A DNA stretch of 64,000 nucleotides from Halomonas ramblicola (GTDB lineage: Bacteria; Pseudomonadota; Gammaproteobacteria; Pseudomonadales; Halomonadaceae): contig NZ_JAUFPL010000028.1 of assembly GCF_030409215.1 (NCBI RefSeq), forward strand, positions 586,406 to 650,405. The letters run 5' to 3'. Below the pieces are notes generated by a model. It searched no databases, was not told where the DNA came from, and worked only from the letters and a program-made list of their open reading frames with translations. This document shows positions 35,744 through 44,315 of the stretch, in pieces; the first letter of the stretch is position 1, and the number at the start of each line of letters is the position of its first letter. The position numbers and the translations under genes were made by a program.

Positions 35744-37105
35744 TCATCCGCCCGCCGTCGGCGTGATGTTCTGATTGAAGCGGAAGACATTCGCCGGATC
35801 GTACTCGTTCTTCAGCGCGACCAGCCGCGCGAGGTTGGCGCCATAGGCCGCCCTGACCCTCGCCTCGCCCTCATCGCCCAGGTAGTTGACGTACGCGCCC
35901 TCCTCCAGGAAGGAGGCCACGGCGCGGAAGCAGCGGCGTCCCCAGGCGATGTTCGCCGCCGATTCCGCGGGATCCTGCCACATCCGCAGCACCAGGACGC
36001 CGTGCTGCGCCTGCCGGTAGGCGAAGGCGGTATCCTGGGCGCCCACGCGACCGATCGCGCCCCCCAGGTGTTCGATGGCGATCGCGGCAAAGGGCGCGGG
36101 CGTATCGGCGACGAAGAACTCCAGCAGCGCATCGATGGCGTCGTCGCCGAACGCGCGCATGAAGCCGGCCTTCCAGTAATGCAGCCGGCCGGGCTGGAAC
36201 ACCTCGGTGAGCAGATTCTGCACCCTGGCGTAGGGGACCGGCGCAACGCTGTCGAGCAGCGGAGCGCCGAACGCGCGCATGGGCCGCAACACGGCCTCGC
36301 CCTCCTCGAGGGGCCCGCAATAGCACATCTTGATGTCCAGTACGGGGCCCTTGGGTCCGGACAGCAGGGTGGCATCCGCCCTCACTTCATCGGGGGCCGT
36401 AGTGGACCAGTCACGGTAGAAGCGCAGGACCTCCCCGGCACGCTCGAGGGGATAGACGAGTTCACCGCCCAGCACCGGCCCCACCGGGTGCAGCCGGTAC
36501 GCGAAGGACGTCACCACGCCGAAGTTGCCACCTCCGCCGCGCAGGCCCCAGAACAGCTCCGGCTGCTCGTCGGCACTGGCCGTCACCAGCCGTCCCTCCG
36601 CGGTGACCACATCGACCGACAATAGGTTGTCGCAGGCCAGGCCATGCTTGCGGTTGAGGTAGCCGATCCCGCCCCCCAGGGTGAGCCCGGCGATGCCGGT
36701 GGAGGGCACGATGCCGCCGGTGGTCGCCAGGCCGAAGGCCTGGGTCTCATGATCGAAGTCCCCCCAGGTGGCGCCGCCCTCGGCGCGCGCCACGCGCTGA
36801 CGGGGATCGACCCACACGCTCCTCATCGGCGACAGGTCGATCACCAGGCCCTCGTCACCGACGGCGCTGCCTGTCACACCGTGGCCACCGCCGCGTACGG
36901 CGATCGGCAGCGCCGACTCACGCGCGAAGTCGACCGCCGCGATCACATCGGCCACCCCGGCACACCGCACGATCATGGCCGGGCGTCGGTCGACCAGGCC
37001 GTTGAACACCCGGCGAGCCTCGTCGTAGGCCTCGTGCTCCGGCAGGACGAGCCGTCCCCGCAAGCGGTCCTGGAACTGTTGGATGATGCTGGCGTTGATG
37101 GTCAT
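35744..37105 (-). CDS. Berberine-bridge-type FAD oxidoreductase
   Basis: 453 aa from ATG at 37105 (GGGGAGGGG site). The PCMH-type FAD domain has PIAVRGGGHGVTGSAV (His75, FAD-linked) and GIAGLTLGGGIGYLNRKHGLACDNLLSVDVVTA, where Cys158 suggests bicovalent flavin. WGLRGGGGNFGVVTSF follows, and the C-terminal BBE motif is NEYDPANVFRFNQNI. These secreted or cytosolic oxidases act on alcohols, sugars or phenolics using O2. Substrate unknown. It follows the LuxR-type gene on the same strand with a strong dyad between, suggesting control by that regulator. Confidence 0.9.
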   Translation of the reverse strand: MTINASIIQQFQDRLRGRLVLPEHEAYDEARRVFNGLVDRRPAMIVRCAGVADVIAAVDFARESALPIAVRGGGHGVTGSAVGDEGLVIDLSPMRSVWVDPRQRVARAEGGATWGDFDHETQAFGLATTGGIVPSTGIAGLTLGGGIGYLNRKHGLACDNLLSVDVVTAEGRLVTASADEQPELFWGLRGGGGNFGVVTSFAYRLHPVGPVLGGELVYPLERAGEVLRFYRDWSTTAPDEVRADATLLSGPKGPVLDIKMCYCGPLEEGEAVLRPMRAFGAPLLDSVAPVPYARVQNLLTEVFQPGRLHYWKAGFMRAFGDDAIDALLEFFVADTPAPFAAIAIEHLGGAIGRVGAQDTAFAYRQAQHGVLVLRMWQDPAESAANIAWGRRCFRAVASFLEEGAYVNYLGDEGEARVRAAYGANLARLVALKNEYDPANVFRFNQNITPTAGG

Positions 37106-37181
37106 GATCGCCCCTCCCCTCGTTGAGGTCATCTCCACGCTTCAAGACTGCGCCAGGAAGCCGGGCGGCGCCTCGGCGAAG

Positions 37182-37214
37182 CTACCCAATCGGCCTCACT
37201 TGACCACTGGGTAG
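37182..37214. promoter_or_regulatory. Dyad operator candidate between LuxR-type and FAD oxidase genes
   Basis: Perfect 7-bp inverted repeat CTACCCA ... TGGGTAG separated by 19 bases, ~75 bases upstream of the oxidoreductase start and just after the LuxR-type gene. Likely regulator-binding site for the oxidase promoter. Confidence 0.5.
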
Positions 37215-37234
37215 TTTCCGCCAGGCAGGGGGGA

Positions 37235-38866
37235 TCAAAGGAGCTGGTGCTGGCAGGCGTAGGCCGTGGCCGCGGTCCGTGACGGCACGTTGAGCTTGGC
37301 GAGGATGTTGCCCACGTGGCGGTCGATCGTCCGCTCGCTGACGCAAAGCTCGAGCGCAATGGCCTTGTTGGTCTTGCCGGAGGTAATCAGGCGCAGCACC
37401 TGGAGTTCGCGCGGGGTCAGGCCGTGGCGGGCCGTGTCTCCGCAGGCATGGGCCGGCAGGCGAGACAGCTCGGGTAAGGCGCCCAGTTCCCGGAGATACC
37501 ACCGGGCCGTGTCGAACTCCATCCTGGCGCTATCGACATCGCCGAGCCGCTCGCAGGCACGCCCGATGAGTCCCCGGCTGCGGGCCAGCTCATAGGGGAC
37601 TTCCAGGTCTTCCCAGAACCGGCAGGCCTCACGCAGGGGCCCCAGCGCCGCCCGGGGGGCGCCCTCGGCCAGCCGGATCGCGCCCCGGGCGCCGGCCGCC
37701 AGGGCCCGCAGGAAGGGGGCGTCGAGCCTCTCGGCCATCTCGGCGAGCTCATCGGCACCGGCCTGGGCCGCCGGCATATCCTCCACGGCGAGCATGATCT
37801 CGGTATAGGCGGGCAGGATGGCGGCGCGGCTCGACTCCCCGCTAGCCTCGTCCAGGATCCGCCGAATCGCCGCCTCGGCGGCGTCGACCTTGCCCTGGGC
37901 CAGCCGCAGGAGCGCCAGGCCGGGCTGCTGCGCATGCCCCCAGCGACTGGCCTGCGCATAGGCCCGCTCGGCCTCGCGCCACTCGCCACGCAGACGATGG
38001 AGCTCGCCGCACAGGTAGAAGGCATAGCCGGTGCCGGCCTCCCCGGGCCGATCGCAGAGCCGATGGCACGCCTTTTCCGCCTCCTGCTGGGCATCCGGCC
38101 AGCTGCCATGCAACAGCATGAGCTCGGCCCGGTGCACCAGGCAGCGTCCGCGATAGGGAACCAGATCCGGCTGGGATTCGCACCACCGGGTCAGCGCCGC
38201 CGTCCACTCCTGGGCCCGGCGCAGATCGAAGATCTGCTGGCACGTCTCGATCACGCCGCAGTAGACGATCCCCGCGACCAGGGGAGAGAGCTCGCCGGCA
38301 TCCATCGCCACCATGGCTTCGTCCAGCAGGGTGGCCCCCGCCTGGATCTTCCCCAAGCCGATCAGCGCCTGGCCCTGACCGAGGCAGGACATGGCCACCA
38401 GGTTCGGCTCCCCGAAGCGGCGACCGAGCTCACCCGTCTGCCGAAAGAGGGCGTGGGCCCCCGCGTGGTCGCCCGCTCCCAGGCTCCCGAGCGCAGCCGG
38501 AATCCGCACGTAGCCGGCTTCCACACAGTCGAGCCCTTCCTCGTCGATGAGACGGCTGGCCCGAGCGACCCAGGCGCCGCCTCGCGCCTTCTCGCCGCTC
38601 ATGAGCAGCCCGAAGCCCAACCAGAACGCACACCGGGCCGCACGCGCCGGATCGCCCGCGGCCAGCGCATCGTGGTAAGTCCGGGCCCAGAGGTCGTTGC
38701 TCTCGGCATCCTTGCCCACCAGGTAGGCGGCAATGGCGAGTCGCTCGAGATCGTCCAACGCCAGCGTGGTCCCCCGGGCGGCGCCGGACAGCTCGGCGTA
38801 GGCATCCGCCCATGCCCGCCGCTGAAAGGCCACCCGCCCCGGCTGCAGTGCATCGGTCGTCTTCAT
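37235..38866 (-). CDS. LuxR-type regulator with TPR-like sensor region
   Basis: 543 aa from ATG at 38866. Residues ~1-440 are alpha-helical repeats rich in A/L/R (for example RAFFRQTGELGRRFGE-like and YAQASRWGHAQQPGLALLRLAQG units), resembling the TPR region of MalT/LuxR-type regulators, but without an N-terminal P-loop ATPase. The C-terminal ~60 residues are a LuxR helix-turn-helix: LTPRELQVLRLITSGKTNKAIALELCVSERTIDRHVGNILAKLNVPSRTAATAYA. Located directly upstream of the FAD oxidoreductase on the same strand. The signal is unknown. Confidence 0.85.
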   Translation of the reverse strand: MKTTDALQPGRVAFQRRAWADAYAELSGAARGTTLALDDLERLAIAAYLVGKDAESNDLWARTYHDALAAGDPARAARCAFWLGFGLLMSGEKARGGAWVARASRLIDEEGLDCVEAGYVRIPAALGSLGAGDHAGAHALFRQTGELGRRFGEPNLVAMSCLGQGQALIGLGKIQAGATLLDEAMVAMDAGELSPLVAGIVYCGVIETCQQIFDLRRAQEWTAALTRWCESQPDLVPYRGRCLVHRAELMLLHGSWPDAQQEAEKACHRLCDRPGEAGTGYAFYLCGELHRLRGEWREAERAYAQASRWGHAQQPGLALLRLAQGKVDAAEAAIRRILDEASGESSRAAILPAYTEIMLAVEDMPAAQAGADELAEMAERLDAPFLRALAAGARGAIRLAEGAPRAALGPLREACRFWEDLEVPYELARSRGLIGRACERLGDVDSARMEFDTARWYLRELGALPELSRLPAHACGDTARHGLTPRELQVLRLITSGKTNKAIALELCVSERTIDRHVGNILAKLNVPSRTAATAYACQHQLL

Positions 38867-38996
38867 AGGCCCTCGCGACTCAGCGACCCGTACACAGCAA
38901 GTGTCGCCTACTCCCTTCGACCCTGCCCGCCGACCGACCCGATGGCCGGGACCTTCTACTACGAGACAGGCGAGTGGCGCCGGGCCGTGACGGGGA

Positions 38997-41012
38997 TCAC
39001 AGGCTGTCCCGCGGCACGCTCTCGTTCCAGGTGCTGGCGAAGACCCGGTCGCCGCCCTCGTAGGCATCCACGGTGGCGTTTATGCGGAAGTGTGTCGGCG
39101 TGGCGGTGAGCTCCGTGCGGGTGGTAACGACCACGGACCAGTCGCCGCGTTCGAAGGAACGATGGTTGACCACCTCGCCGCTGAGCGTGGCGTAATCGTC
39201 GTTGCAGTAGCGGTAGCATTCACTGACGTCATAGCCGAGGGTCAGCTCGAGGTCATCGAGGCGCCAGGCGCCGTCGTTGTCGATGACCCTCAGGCTGACC
39301 TCGTTGGTGGCCAGGTTGAACAGCACCGTCCATTCCCGGTGTGCCGGCTCGAGCAGGGTGGTCGAGGGTGCCGGGGCGGCTCGCGGCAGGCCCAGGTCGC
39401 GCAGCTCGCCATCGGCTTGCCGCGCCGGGCGCTCCGGCAGCAGCAGTCGGCAGCCTTCGCAGTGGAGCGTCAGGGTCGCCGGGACCGGGGACGGCCAGGC
39501 CAGCGGCCAGTAGGACGAGGAGACGGCCAGGCGGATGCGATTGCCGACCGGGAAGCGTTGGGCGACGTGGTTGAGCCGCACCCTGACCCGGTAGCGTTGC
39601 CCGGGCACCAGCGGGGTGGGCCGAGCATGCTCGTCGCGGTGACTGAGGTTCAACAAACCATAGGTAATCAGGGTCACGGTGCCGTCGGGGCCGATGTCCG
39701 AGAGGCGCACGGCGATCATCGCCTGGGGCCGGTCCGCCGCCAGATCGAGCTCGACCACCGGTTGGCCGAGGATCTCGACGGCCTCGTCTAGCGGTGGCGT
39801 GTCGAAGCACAGCGAACCGCCGTCTTCGAGGCGCTGATCGGTGGGCAGGTCGGTGCTCTCCGAGTAGCTGCACCACTTGCCGGCGAACATCCCCACGCTG
39901 AGGGGGCTGCGAATCACCAGCGGCGGCGATGCGGGGCCGGCCGCCCCGCCGGGCGGTTCGAGACGGCCCGGTGACAGGGCATAGGGTTGCGTCCGGATGC
40001 GCTGGCTCGGCCAGTCGTCCTCGGCCACCCAGCGCCCGGGACGATCGTCGCTGATCGGCGAGACGCTGTCCTGCATCCAGGCGCGCAGCTTTGGTTCGGC
40101 GTCGACACCATTGTCGACGCCCTTCAGCCAGCGGTCCCACCAGCGCAGGCATTCGCCGAGGAAGTCGATGGACGGGCCGGGCCCGCCCAGGTGCGGGTAC
40201 TTATGGCCCCAGGGCCCCACCAGCCCCTGGCGTGGCACCTCGAGATGGTGGATCAGGCGGAACACGGTGTTGCAGTAGCCGTCGGCCCAGCCGCTGACCG
40301 CCAGCACCGGGCAGCGGATCGCCGCGAAGTCCTCGCACACCGAGGCGTGGCGCCAGAAGGCGTCACGCCGCTGGTGCTCCAGCCAGTGCTTGAGCCACAG
40401 GCCACTGCCCCGGAGACGCTGAAACCACAACTCGCGCCAGCGCTCGCCGACGACGGCCGGGTCCGGCGGGCAGGCATTGTAGGAGAGCATCACCGACGCC
40501 CAGGAGAGGTTGTCGGTCAACAGACAGCCGCCCATGTAGTGGACGTCGTCGGTGTAACGGTCATCGGAGGAGCAGACGCTGATCACCGCGGCCAGCGCGG
40601 GCGGCTGCAAGGCGGCGATCTGCAGCGCGTTGAAGCCGCCCCAGGAGATGCCCAGCATGCCCACGCGACCGTCGCACCAGGGCTGGGCGGCGAGCCAGCG
40701 GATCACCTCGACGCCGTCATCGAGTTCCTGTTGCAGGTATTCGTCGAGCAGCACGCCGTCGGAGTCGCCGCTGCCGCGCAGGTCCACGCGCACCCCGGCG
40801 TAGCCGTGTCGGGCGAAGAAGCCATGGATCCCGCTGTCGCGCACCGCCCGGAAGTCGCGCTTGCGGTAGGGAATGTATTCGAGCACCGCGGGCACCGGAT
40901 GCGCCGCGGCATCCGCCGGCAGCCACAGCTTGGCGGCCAGGCGCACGCCGTCGGGCATGGGGATCCAGGTATTCTCGATGATCTCGACTGCGGCCGCCTG
41001 CCCATCATGCAT
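38997..41012 (-). CDS. CocE/NonD-type alpha/beta hydrolase (copy A)
   Basis: 671 aa from ATG at 41012. The X-Pro dipeptidyl-peptidase (S15)/CocE fold is evident: IENTWIPMPDGVRLAAKLWLP at the N-terminus, nucleophile Ser123 in MLGISWGGFNALQIAAL, and RVDLRGSGDSDG. C-terminal regions are jelly-roll-like (SRIRLAVSSSYWPLAWPSP-type strand). Likely hydrolyses an ester or amide; substrate unknown. It is divergent from and paralogous to copy B, and 114 bases separate the starts. No signal peptide, so probably cytosolic. Confidence 0.88.
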   Translation of the reverse strand: MHDGQAAAVEIIENTWIPMPDGVRLAAKLWLPADAAAHPVPAVLEYIPYRKRDFRAVRDSGIHGFFARHGYAGVRVDLRGSGDSDGVLLDEYLQQELDDGVEVIRWLAAQPWCDGRVGMLGISWGGFNALQIAALQPPALAAVISVCSSDDRYTDDVHYMGGCLLTDNLSWASVMLSYNACPPDPAVVGERWRELWFQRLRGSGLWLKHWLEHQRRDAFWRHASVCEDFAAIRCPVLAVSGWADGYCNTVFRLIHHLEVPRQGLVGPWGHKYPHLGGPGPSIDFLGECLRWWDRWLKGVDNGVDAEPKLRAWMQDSVSPISDDRPGRWVAEDDWPSQRIRTQPYALSPGRLEPPGGAAGPASPPLVIRSPLSVGMFAGKWCSYSESTDLPTDQRLEDGGSLCFDTPPLDEAVEILGQPVVELDLAADRPQAMIAVRLSDIGPDGTVTLITYGLLNLSHRDEHARPTPLVPGQRYRVRVRLNHVAQRFPVGNRIRLAVSSSYWPLAWPSPVPATLTLHCEGCRLLLPERPARQADGELRDLGLPRAAPAPSTTLLEPAHREWTVLFNLATNEVSLRVIDNDGAWRLDDLELTLGYDVSECYRYCNDDYATLSGEVVNHRSFERGDWSVVVTTRTELTATPTHFRINATVDAYEGGDRVFASTWNESVPRDSL

Positions 41013-41126
41013 TCTGCGCCCCTCCGGCGTTCGCCCCGGCACTGGCAGCACCGCGGCGCCAGCCCTTTTATCGTATATGATGAATACGGTCCCCGCCGCT
41101 ACGGCGCCTTCCCTGCAGGTGCTGCG

Positions 41127-43160
41127 ATGAAGATCGTGCATGCCTTCCCCCGCGAGGTGCGGGTCATCGAGAACGTCTGGATTCCCATGGCCGACGGCGT
41201 GCGCCTGGCGGCACGGATCTGGCTGCCCACCGACGCCGAGCGTCATCCGGTGCCGGCCATCTTGGAGTACATGCCCTACCGCAAACGCGACTTCACACGG
41301 CTGCGCGACGAGCCGCTGCACCGCTACTTCGCCGGCCACGGCTACGCCTGCATCCGCCTCGACCTGCGCGGCAGCGGCGACTCCGACGGCTTGCTACTCG
41401 ACGAATACCTGCAACAGGAACTCGACGACGCCGTGGAGGCCATCGACTGGCTGGCCGCGCAGCCCTGGTGCAGCGGCGAGGTCGGCATGATGGGCATCTC
41501 CTGGGGCGGCTTCAATGCGCTGCAGGTGGCCGCCCTGCGCCCCGCGCCGCTCAAGGCCATCATCACCATGTGCTCCACCGACGACCGCTACAGCGACGAC
41601 GTCCACTATCAGGGCGGCTGCCTGCTCAACGAGAACCTGGGCTGGGGTTCGGTGCTGTTGTCCTGCGCCAGCACACCGCCGGACCCCGAGATCGTGGGCG
41701 CCGACTGGCGCGCCAAGTGGCGCCACCGGCTCGACAACGCCCCCTTCTATCCGCTGGTGTGGATGCGCCATCCCCACCGCGACGCCTATTGGCGACACGG
41801 TTCGGTGTGCGAGGACTTCGCCGCGGTCAGCTGCCCCGTCTATGCGGTGGGCGGCTGGGCCGACGGCTACGTCAATGCCATCCCGCGGCTGATGGCCGGC
41901 CTCGAGGGCCCACGCAAGGCGCTGATCGGGCCCTGGTCGCATGCCTTCCCGCATGCCGCCCTGCCCGGGCCGGCGATCGGCTTCTTCCAGGAGGCGCTGC
42001 GCTGGTGGGACCACTGGCTGAAGGGCCGGGACACCGGCCTGATGGACGAACCCATGCTGCGCGTGTGGATGGAGGAGTATGTGCCCCCGGCGCCGATGCA
42101 TGCAGAAAGGCCGGGCCGCTGGGTGGCGGAGGACGTCTGGCCGTCGCCGCGGCTGACGCCACGCACCCTCTACCTCAACGTACTGTCGCTGGGCGAGCGC
42201 GCCGATGGCGAGGACCGGCTGCGCATCGCCTCGCCGCAGACCACCGGCCTGGCCGCCGGCGACTGGTACGGCTTCGGCGCGGAGGGCGAGTCGCCCACCG
42301 ACCAGCGCGAGGACGACGGCAGGTCGCTGGTCTTCGACTCCGATCCGCTGCCGGCGCGGCTGGAGATCCTCGGCGCCCCCGTGGCCAGCCTCGAGCTGGC
42401 GGTGGACCAGCCGGTCGCCTACGTCATCGTGCGCCTCAACGACGTCGCCCCCGACGGCGCCTCGGCGCGGGTCAGCTACGCCATCCTCAACCTGACCCAG
42501 CGCGACAGCCGTGAACGCCCCGCGCCCTTGATCCCCGGGCGGCGCTATCGCGTCCGGGTGCGGCTCAACGACATCGCCTATGCCTTCGCCCCCGGCCATA
42601 CCATCCGCCTGGCGGTCTCGACCTGCTACTGGCCGGTGATCTGGCCGGCGCCGGAGCGGGTCAACCTGACCCTCTACACCGGCACCAGCCGGCTGGAACT
42701 GCCGGAGCGGCCGCCGCGCGACGCGGATGCCGAGCTGCGCGCCTTCGACCCGCCGGAACGCGCGCCCATGCCGGAGATGACCACGCTGCACGTGGCGCCC
42801 TTCCGCCGCCAGGTGGAGCGCGACCTGACCACCGGCATGTCGATCTACCGCATCGCCACCACCGGCGGCGACTTCGGTGACGCCGCCGTGGCCCGGCTCG
42901 AGGACATCGACCTGACCGTCGGCTACACCATCGCCAAGACCTACCGCATCCATGACTACGACCCGGCGACGGCCGAGGCGACGGTGGAACAGACCACCAC
43001 CCACCGTCGCGGCGACTGGTCGACGCGGCTGGAATGCCGCACCCAGCTCACCGCCACCGCGGAGCGCTTCCGCATCCGCGGCACGCTCAAGGCCTACGAA
43101 GGCAACGCCTTGTTCGCCCGCCGCGACTGGGACGAGGAGGTGATCCGCGAACTGCTGTAA
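41127..43160 (+). CDS. CocE/NonD-type alpha/beta hydrolase (copy B)
   Basis: 677 aa, start chosen at ATG 41127; the long upstream extension runs antisense through copy A and is rejected. IENVWIPMADGVRLAARIWLPTDAERHPVPAILEYMPYRKRDF mirrors copy A, with nucleophile Ser125 in MMGISWGGFNALQVAAL and acid residue in VGGWADGYVNAI. The C-terminal jelly-roll ends ...RRDWDEEVIRELL. It diverges clearly from copy A across the middle and C-terminus, so the duplication is old. It ends 13 bases from the convergent ATP-grasp gene. Confidence 0.88.
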   Translation: MKIVHAFPREVRVIENVWIPMADGVRLAARIWLPTDAERHPVPAILEYMPYRKRDFTRLRDEPLHRYFAGHGYACIRLDLRGSGDSDGLLLDEYLQQELDDAVEAIDWLAAQPWCSGEVGMMGISWGGFNALQVAALRPAPLKAIITMCSTDDRYSDDVHYQGGCLLNENLGWGSVLLSCASTPPDPEIVGADWRAKWRHRLDNAPFYPLVWMRHPHRDAYWRHGSVCEDFAAVSCPVYAVGGWADGYVNAIPRLMAGLEGPRKALIGPWSHAFPHAALPGPAIGFFQEALRWWDHWLKGRDTGLMDEPMLRVWMEEYVPPAPMHAERPGRWVAEDVWPSPRLTPRTLYLNVLSLGERADGEDRLRIASPQTTGLAAGDWYGFGAEGESPTDQREDDGRSLVFDSDPLPARLEILGAPVASLELAVDQPVAYVIVRLNDVAPDGASARVSYAILNLTQRDSRERPAPLIPGRRYRVRVRLNDIAYAFAPGHTIRLAVSTCYWPVIWPAPERVNLTLYTGTSRLELPERPPRDADAELRAFDPPERAPMPEMTTLHVAPFRRQVERDLTTGMSIYRIATTGGDFGDAAVARLEDIDLTVGYTIAKTYRIHDYDPATAEATVEQTTTHRRGDWSTRLECRTQLTATAERFRIRGTLKAYEGNALFARRDWDEEVIRELL

Positions 43161-43173
43161 GAGCGGGCAGGCC

Positions 43174-44199
43174 TCAGGTCGGTGTCTCTAGCCCATGGCG
43201 CGCCACCGCCGCCTCGAGGATCAGGCGCAGCAGTTCGTGGTAGGGGTAACCGGCCCATTCGGCCATCAGCGCCAGCTTGCCGTTCCAGTACCAGGTGGGG
43301 TTGGTGTTGACGTCGAGCAGCCGTGGCTGGCCATCCTCGCCCTCGCGGAAGTCGATGCGCGCGTAATCGCGCAGCCCCAGCCGGCGGAACAGCTTCACCG
43401 AATCATCGACCAGCCGGCTCCACTTGACGTCGTCGATATCCGCACGGCGGAAGCGCAGTTTCTCCCAGTAGGGCGAGTCGGGATTGGCCTTGGAGCCGTA
43501 GGTGAGGATCGGCGGCAGGCCGGGGTCGAGGGCGGTGTAGTCGATCTGAAGCGGCGGCAATACCGTGAAGCCGGTCGACGGATTGCCCACCAACCCCACC
43601 GTGTATTCGGCGCCGGTGAGGAAGTCCTGGATCAGCGCATCGGTCACGGTGGAGTGCTCCGCCAGCCAGCGCAGGTAGGCCTCGGCCTCCTGGGCGTCGT
43701 GCACCACGCAGTCGCGGGTGATGCCGAAGCTGCCGCCGCTGCTGTTGGGCTTGATCAGGCAGGGATAGATGCTCGGCAGCACCAGGGGATCGGCGGCGAG
43801 GTCCACATAGGTCTCGTTGGGCACGGCGATGCCCTGCCCCGCCGCCAGCGCCCGAACCAGCGCCTTGTCGGTGGTCAGGCTGATACTCATGGGGTCGGCG
43901 CCGGTATAGGGGATGCCCAGGATCTCCAGCAGCGCCGGGATATCGCGCTCCAGCTCCCAGTCGTTACGGAAGCCGGTGTCGCAGAAGTTCAACGCCAGGT
44001 CCGGCGGCCGGTCGCGCAGGTCATCGATCAACGCGGCATGGTCGTCGAGGTAGCTGAAGCGATACCCGGGGAGACGCTCCAGGGCGGTACGCAACTGCTC
44101 CACCGCCTCGAGCTCCTCGCTGCCGAACATCCCCTCGACGGCATAGGCATACGGCAGGCGGGGATCACCGAGCAGCACGGCCACATTCAGGTGTCGCAT
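43174..44199 (-). CDS. ATP-grasp ligase, D-Ala-D-Ala ligase-like
   Basis: 341 aa from ATG at 44199 (GGGGAAGGAG lies upstream, close to the start; an alternative ATG at 44232 also exists). NVAVLLGDPRLPYAYAVEGMFG, ALNFCDTGFRNDWELERDIPALLEILGIPYTGADPMSISLTTDKALVRALAAGQGIAVP, PCLIKPNSSGGSFGIT, and ARIDFREGEDGQPRLLDVNTNPTWYW form a complete ATP-grasp with the typical D-Ala-D-Ala ligase layout (ligand Asp/Asn in DVNTNP). Several such stand-alone proteins ligate other amino acids; the substrate is not certain. Divergent from the aconitase gene. Confidence 0.82.
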   Translation of the reverse strand: MRHLNVAVLLGDPRLPYAYAVEGMFGSEELEAVEQLRTALERLPGYRFSYLDDHAALIDDLRDRPPDLALNFCDTGFRNDWELERDIPALLEILGIPYTGADPMSISLTTDKALVRALAAGQGIAVPNETYVDLAADPLVLPSIYPCLIKPNSSGGSFGITRDCVVHDAQEAEAYLRWLAEHSTVTDALIQDFLTGAEYTVGLVGNPSTGFTVLPPLQIDYTALDPGLPPILTYGSKANPDSPYWEKLRFRRADIDDVKWSRLVDDSVKLFRRLGLRDYARIDFREGEDGQPRLLDVNTNPTWYWNGKLALMAEWAGYPYHELLRLILEAAVARHGLETPT

Positions 44200-44315
44200 G
44201 GCTCCTTCCCCTCGGTGTCGGTGCTTGGTCACTACTCCCAGTATAAGAGTTCCTGCGACCAGGACGGCTCCGCCAGACTGCTAGACTGAAGGCGAATCCG
44301 CGACGGGAGCGCGTC

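Noticed and set aside
39987..43160. 1057-codon plus-strand frame covering copy A antisense and copy B
   Set aside because: Only the part from 41127 codes for a recognised protein; the upstream part is antisense to copy A.
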